Of a stretch of DNA of 9,610 bases, positions 7,153 to 9,610 are shown in pieces. Source of the DNA: an uncultured Lachnospiraceae bacterium. Its GTDB lineage: Bacteria; Bacillota_A; Clostridia; Lachnospirales; Lachnospiraceae. A program made the position numbers and the translations under genes. Each line of letters opens with the position of its first letter. Positions within the stretch are counted from its first letter, which is position 1. The notes under the pieces are model-generated. The model was not told the DNA's origin and ran no database searches. It saw only the letters and a program-made list of their open reading frames with translations. The DNA lies in assembly GCA_947564305.1 (NCBI GenBank), contig CANOBT010000194.1, positions 1 through 9,610 of the forward strand, read 5' to 3'.

Positions 7153-7161
7153 GAGAAGAAA

Positions 7162-7241
7162 CTCCTTTCGTGTGTCATTGCCACGTTTTTTCACAGGTGG
7201 CTTTATGACTTTATCATACCATATTGAAATGCCTTTTTCAA
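7162..7241 (-). promoter_or_regulatory. Promoter and ribosome binding site of the lipoprotein gene
   Basis: On the minus strand TTGAAA (7236-7241) and TATGAT (7213-7218) are 17 bases apart, a good vegetative promoter. Transcription would start near 7206, giving a leader of about 54 bases ending in AAAGGAG at 7162-7168. A small inverted repeat GCCAC/GTGGC lies in the leader (7181-7202). The promoter sits downstream of the regulator operon's terminator, so the gene is probably transcribed separately. Confidence 0.75.
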
Positions 7242-7273
7242 TTTTTGCCTCAGTTTGTTCGAAGAAAAAACAA

Positions 7274-7314
7274 AGACAGCGGGAACCAAAAGATACATCT
7301 GATTCCTGCTGTCT
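7274..7314 (-). terminator. Terminator of the WYL operon, copy 2 of the palindromic repeat
   Basis: Arms 7274-7287 and 7301-7314 pair over 14 positions with one wobble and one mismatch, around a 13-base loop. On the minus strand the stem is followed by TTGTTTTTTC, a proper U-tract, 14 bases after the stop of the second regulator gene. Arms, loop and flanks match 3352-3392 in the same orientation. The differences I count are all transitions, including one G-C to A-T pair change that keeps the stem. Confidence 0.85.
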
Positions 7315-7328
7315 GTTCCTTGCTGCAT

Positions 7329-8294
7329 TTAATCAGGGGATAATTCCCGCTGTCTTCGAAGCCTCTTTTTCAGGCTATGAAGGAATTTCTCATTTCCGAT
7401 TACCGTCAGCATAGGGCCAAAGGACAGCACTTCAATCAGCAGTTCTGTCTCCATACTCTGATTATAGTAAATCAGGCATTCATAGGTGTTTTCGTCTATT
7501 TTGGATGTATTTTTTTCATAATTGGCAAAATGAAGCATGGCCCGCTCCAAGGCATTCCGCTTGTTGACAATGTGCAGTTTTACAGGCTCTTTATAGTATG
7601 ATTTCCGAATCAGCGTATTGAGGTCCACATGGGAAGAAAGCGTTTTTTCCGTAGGACGGACGCACTGGATTCGGGAAAGATTTAGGATTTCCAGCTTCAT
7701 ATTACCGTTCTTTGCCGGTTTCAGGGCCAGGAGACGGAACTTGTCGTTTTTTACAGAATACTCCAGACGGGCAGGGACATATAAGTGATGAAGTCTGTTT
7801 CCGTTTGGCGAAGTATAGTCAATATCCACGTACTGCTGATTTTTCTGTGCCTGGAGCAGCGCCCTGAAACAATGACGGTATGTTTCATCCTGATAAGGGT
7901 CCCCGTCTGTAAAGCGGTCGTAGTAGCAGAACTGCTCCGGTTTCCAGAGCGGTGAGACAGAAGCCAGCATGTACTGAAGGGTGTCAGTCTGTTTTTGATT
8001 TAAAAATAATCCGATGCGTGGATCGGATAGCAAGGCTTTCAGGTAGGACTTTTCCAAGTTTGAAAGCGGCGTAATGAAAGAAGGGCTGAGTTTGGAAAAA
8101 TAGAGTTCTCCGTTCTTTTCGAATAAATTCCATATGCCGTTTTCAATTTTGGGGATGATGGAAAGCATGCTTTCTTCAAAGCCTTCCCCGCAGATCTGGC
8201 TGCGGATATCCTGCATTGTGAGCGGGTTCCGGCTGCACAGCAAATGCCGCAATACCTGATAATAACAGCTATAGATTTCTGAAAATAATTCCAT
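7329..8294 (-). CDS. WYL-domain transcriptional regulator (second of pair)
   Basis: The protein has 321 residues. The start is the ATG at 8294, eight bases after AAGGAGG (8303-8309); an ATG ten codons upstream lacks such a site. The N-terminus (about 1-75) looks like a winged-helix region. Residues about 140-215 resemble the WYL domain, which in this superfamily senses ligands or nucleic acid: a strand YVDIDYTSPNGN, then YVPARLEYSVKNDKFRLLAL and NLSRIQCVRP. The eponymous Trp-Tyr-Leu is FRLLAL-like here. Residues about 235-310 fit the C-terminal WCX extension. It is 33 bases downstream of another WYL gene on the same strand and is probably co-transcribed, like the paired PafB and PafC regulators of other bacteria. 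The target is unknown; the adjacent lipoprotein gene is a candidate by position only. Confidence 0.8.
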   Translation of the reverse strand: MELFSEIYSCYYQVLRHLLCSRNPLTMQDIRSQICGEGFEESMLSIIPKIENGIWNLFEKNGELYFSKLSPSFITPLSNLEKSYLKALLSDPRIGLFLNQKQTDTLQYMLASVSPLWKPEQFCYYDRFTDGDPYQDETYRHCFRALLQAQKNQQYVDIDYTSPNGNRLHHLYVPARLEYSVKNDKFRLLALKPAKNGNMKLEILNLSRIQCVRPTEKTLSSHVDLNTLIRKSYYKEPVKLHIVNKRNALERAMLHFANYEKNTSKIDENTYECLIYYNQSMETELLIEVLSFGPMLTVIGNEKFLHSLKKRLRRQRELSPD

Positions 8295-8327
8295 TGGTGG
8301 ATCCTCCTTGGGATATGCGATCATTTT

Positions 8328-9560
8328 TTATATCTGATATATCCGGTACATAGTCTGCGGATCCCGGTAAAAACGCTGTTCTACAGATTCTGCACTGCAT
8401 TTCAGTGATAAAATCCTGCCCGTAAAGGTGCGGAGCCAAGGGAGCATTTCATTACAGTCAAATACCTGGACCTCGTATAGATATGTATTTTCATCGATTC
8501 TTGTCACCGTGCCGCCCCGGCCTTCGCGTTTCAGACGGTCAACAATAAAATGTTCATCAGGCTCCATGACCTGTACCGTCATAGATAATGTATCCAGATG
8601 ATGCCCTTCTTCGCCCTGGAAAGAAACTCCCCAGAGTTTTTTGCGGTTCACGTTTAGTTTGGCCTGCAATTCATCATAGTCCTCAGATTTTTCCAGGGGA
8701 GTGACGCGTTTGATGGAATCCAGACGGAAACAGGAGAAACGTCTGCTTTTGCTTACATATCCGCATAAAAAACGGCGGCCGCTCCTGGTGCTGGTAAAAA
8801 TCTGCAGGGGGATGCATTCTGCGGTACTTGTAATCCCCTTCCGGGAGCTTTTTAGTTCCAGTTGTACGGAAACTTTTTGATTCATGGTATCCAGAAGGTT
8901 TAGGAGGATTTCCTCTTCCAGTGTATGTACAAAGAAGCTGTGTTTCACGCGAAAGGTTTTATTATAGGAGTCTAATTGTTCAGACAACTCATTTCCAATA
9001 ATGCCGAGGCAGCCTGCCATCTGGTAAAATGCCAGGGCATCCAGCACTGTCTCGTTGGATTTCAGCCATACGACAAAGGAGGTGTCGAGAGAAAACAGGA
9101 TTGTTTTTCCGGACTTTGTTTTATTCAATAGGCCCTCTTTTTGATAAGCATTGCATTTCCGGCGAACGGTCTGGATATCGAACAGTGCTTCGTATTCTGT
9201 AAGCAGGAGGTCTGTGATTTCTTCTACAGTCCGCGGGGTTCCATCCTGAAGCAGATCCAGTATCAGAAAATGCAGTACAATATCATTGTCAGTAAAACTT
9301 TTTGTCTTCCATACCCGGAACAGAGGGTTGGTATCCAGGAGATTGCTGTCAATGGCAAGGGAAATGTTGGAGCCGCCCATAGCATGGTCTTTTCGTACAT
9401 AGGGGGCAAGCCAGCTTTCCAGCCGTCTGCGCTCATTGTCGTATGTACGGGGGCTTTTGTCTTTAAATTCATTCCTCGTTTTAAATCCATAGACAAAAAA
9501 ATCACGGACATATTCTCTTGTTTTTGGGAAACTTCGTATCAATTCCTGGAAATCAGACAT
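8328..9560 (-). CDS. WYL-domain transcriptional regulator (first of pair)
   Basis: The protein has 410 residues, starting at the ATG at 9560, eleven bases after AAAGGAG (9572-9578). An N-terminal segment with RTYDNERRRLESWL (38-51) is followed by a winged-helix-like region (about 92-158), where TVEEITDLLLTEYE and IQTVRRKCNAYQKEGLL suggest a DNA-binding helix-turn-helix. A WYL domain (about 215-295) contains GRRFLCGYVSKSRRFSCFRLDSIKRV, the WYL tripeptide being replaced by RFL and the FRLD-I motif kept. A WCX-type C-terminal domain (about 320-395) follows. It is the first gene of a two-gene unit: its stop is followed after 33 bases by the next regulator's start. Members of this superfamily regulate DNA damage, defence or metabolic genes; nothing here shows which. 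Confidence 0.85.
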   Translation of the reverse strand: MSDFQELIRSFPKTREYVRDFFVYGFKTRNEFKDKSPRTYDNERRRLESWLAPYVRKDHAMGGSNISLAIDSNLLDTNPLFRVWKTKSFTDNDIVLHFLILDLLQDGTPRTVEEITDLLLTEYEALFDIQTVRRKCNAYQKEGLLNKTKSGKTILFSLDTSFVVWLKSNETVLDALAFYQMAGCLGIIGNELSEQLDSYNKTFRVKHSFFVHTLEEEILLNLLDTMNQKVSVQLELKSSRKGITSTAECIPLQIFTSTRSGRRFLCGYVSKSRRFSCFRLDSIKRVTPLEKSEDYDELQAKLNVNRKKLWGVSFQGEEGHHLDTLSMTVQVMEPDEHFIVDRLKREGRGGTVTRIDENTYLYEVQVFDCNEMLPWLRTFTGRILSLKCSAESVEQRFYRDPQTMYRIYQI

Positions 9561-9571
9561 TTTGCAGGGGA

Positions 9572-9610
9572 CTCCTTTCTGAAATCTTTCGGTTTGCTGT
9601 TTTCATTATA
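9572..9610 (-). promoter_or_regulatory. Partial promoter and ribosome binding site of the WYL operon
   Basis: The last six bases, 9605-9610, read TATAAT on the minus strand, a perfect -10 box about 44 bases before the start codon. The -35 box would lie outside the window. AAAGGAG at 9572-9578 is the ribosome binding site. Confidence 0.5.

Noticed and set aside
7153..7194. Upstream in-frame ATG at 7194 as start of the lipoprotein
   Set aside because: It has no Shine-Dalgarno and would put charged residues before the signal peptide, whereas the ATG at 7152 has AAAGGAG nine bases upstream.
8295..8324. Upstream in-frame ATG at 8324 as start of the second WYL regulator
   Set aside because: The AAGGAGG at 8303-8309 lies inside that extension and is correctly spaced for the ATG at 8294.
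1..9610. CRISPR array, tRNA or rRNA genes, insertion sequences, toxin-antitoxin pair
   Set aside because: No regularly spaced repeats, cloverleaf or rRNA signatures, transposase motifs or small paired genes were found on reading through both strands.

Overview
The window looks like chromosomal DNA from a low-to-moderate GC Firmicute, most likely a gut Lachnospiraceae (Clostridia). The signs are strong AAAGGAG-type ribosome binding sites, sigma-A-like promoters with 17-base spacers, a lipoprotein solute-binding protein, paired WYL-domain regulators, and an AAA-like/PD-(D/E)XK protein of a type that is abundant in that family. No rRNA, tRNA, CRISPR array, transposase or integrase is visible. 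Species cannot be fixed from the sequence alone.

Layout, left to right. Positions 1-575 hold no gene. They contain a three-hairpin structured segment ending in a T-run (88-180), a long inverted repeat, a candidate promoter and a folded leader before the first gene. Positions 576-3248 (+) encode a complete 890-residue P-type IIA calcium-type ATPase started by TTG. A perfect 14-bp hairpin (3352-3392) closes it and also closes a short convergent gene at 3428-3601 (-). That gene encodes a 57-residue protein with an excellent ribosome binding site. A divergent promoter region follows, then an open frame at 3835-5229 (+) belonging to the AAA-like ATPase plus PD-(D/E)XK nuclease family. It keeps Walker B and the nuclease motif but lacks the Walker A segment, apparently by in-frame deletion. 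A bidirectional terminator at 5317-5353 separates it from the minus-strand block.

The minus-strand block reads from right to left. Two WYL-domain regulators (9560-8328 and 8294-7329) form a two-gene operon whose -10 box lies at the window's right edge. A hairpin terminator ends this operon. A separate well-formed promoter then drives a 590-residue lipoprotein (7152-5380) that joins an ABC-type solute-binding domain to a C-terminal domain resembling the 5'-nucleotidase C-terminal domain.

The most notable points are five: (i) the AAA-like protein without its P-loop, flanked by near-identical 19-base direct repeats; (ii) the solute-binding/5'-nucleotidase-C fusion with no transporter genes beside it; (iii) two copies of one palindromic terminator element with a conserved loop, differing only by transitions and including one compensatory pair; (iv) the uncharacterised 57-residue gene with a CGG motif; (v) a calcium-pump leader in which a C-rich tract could pair with the G-rich Shine-Dalgarno. 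Apart from the WYL pair, the genes look like independent transcription units, and I see no evidence that the window encodes one integrated system.
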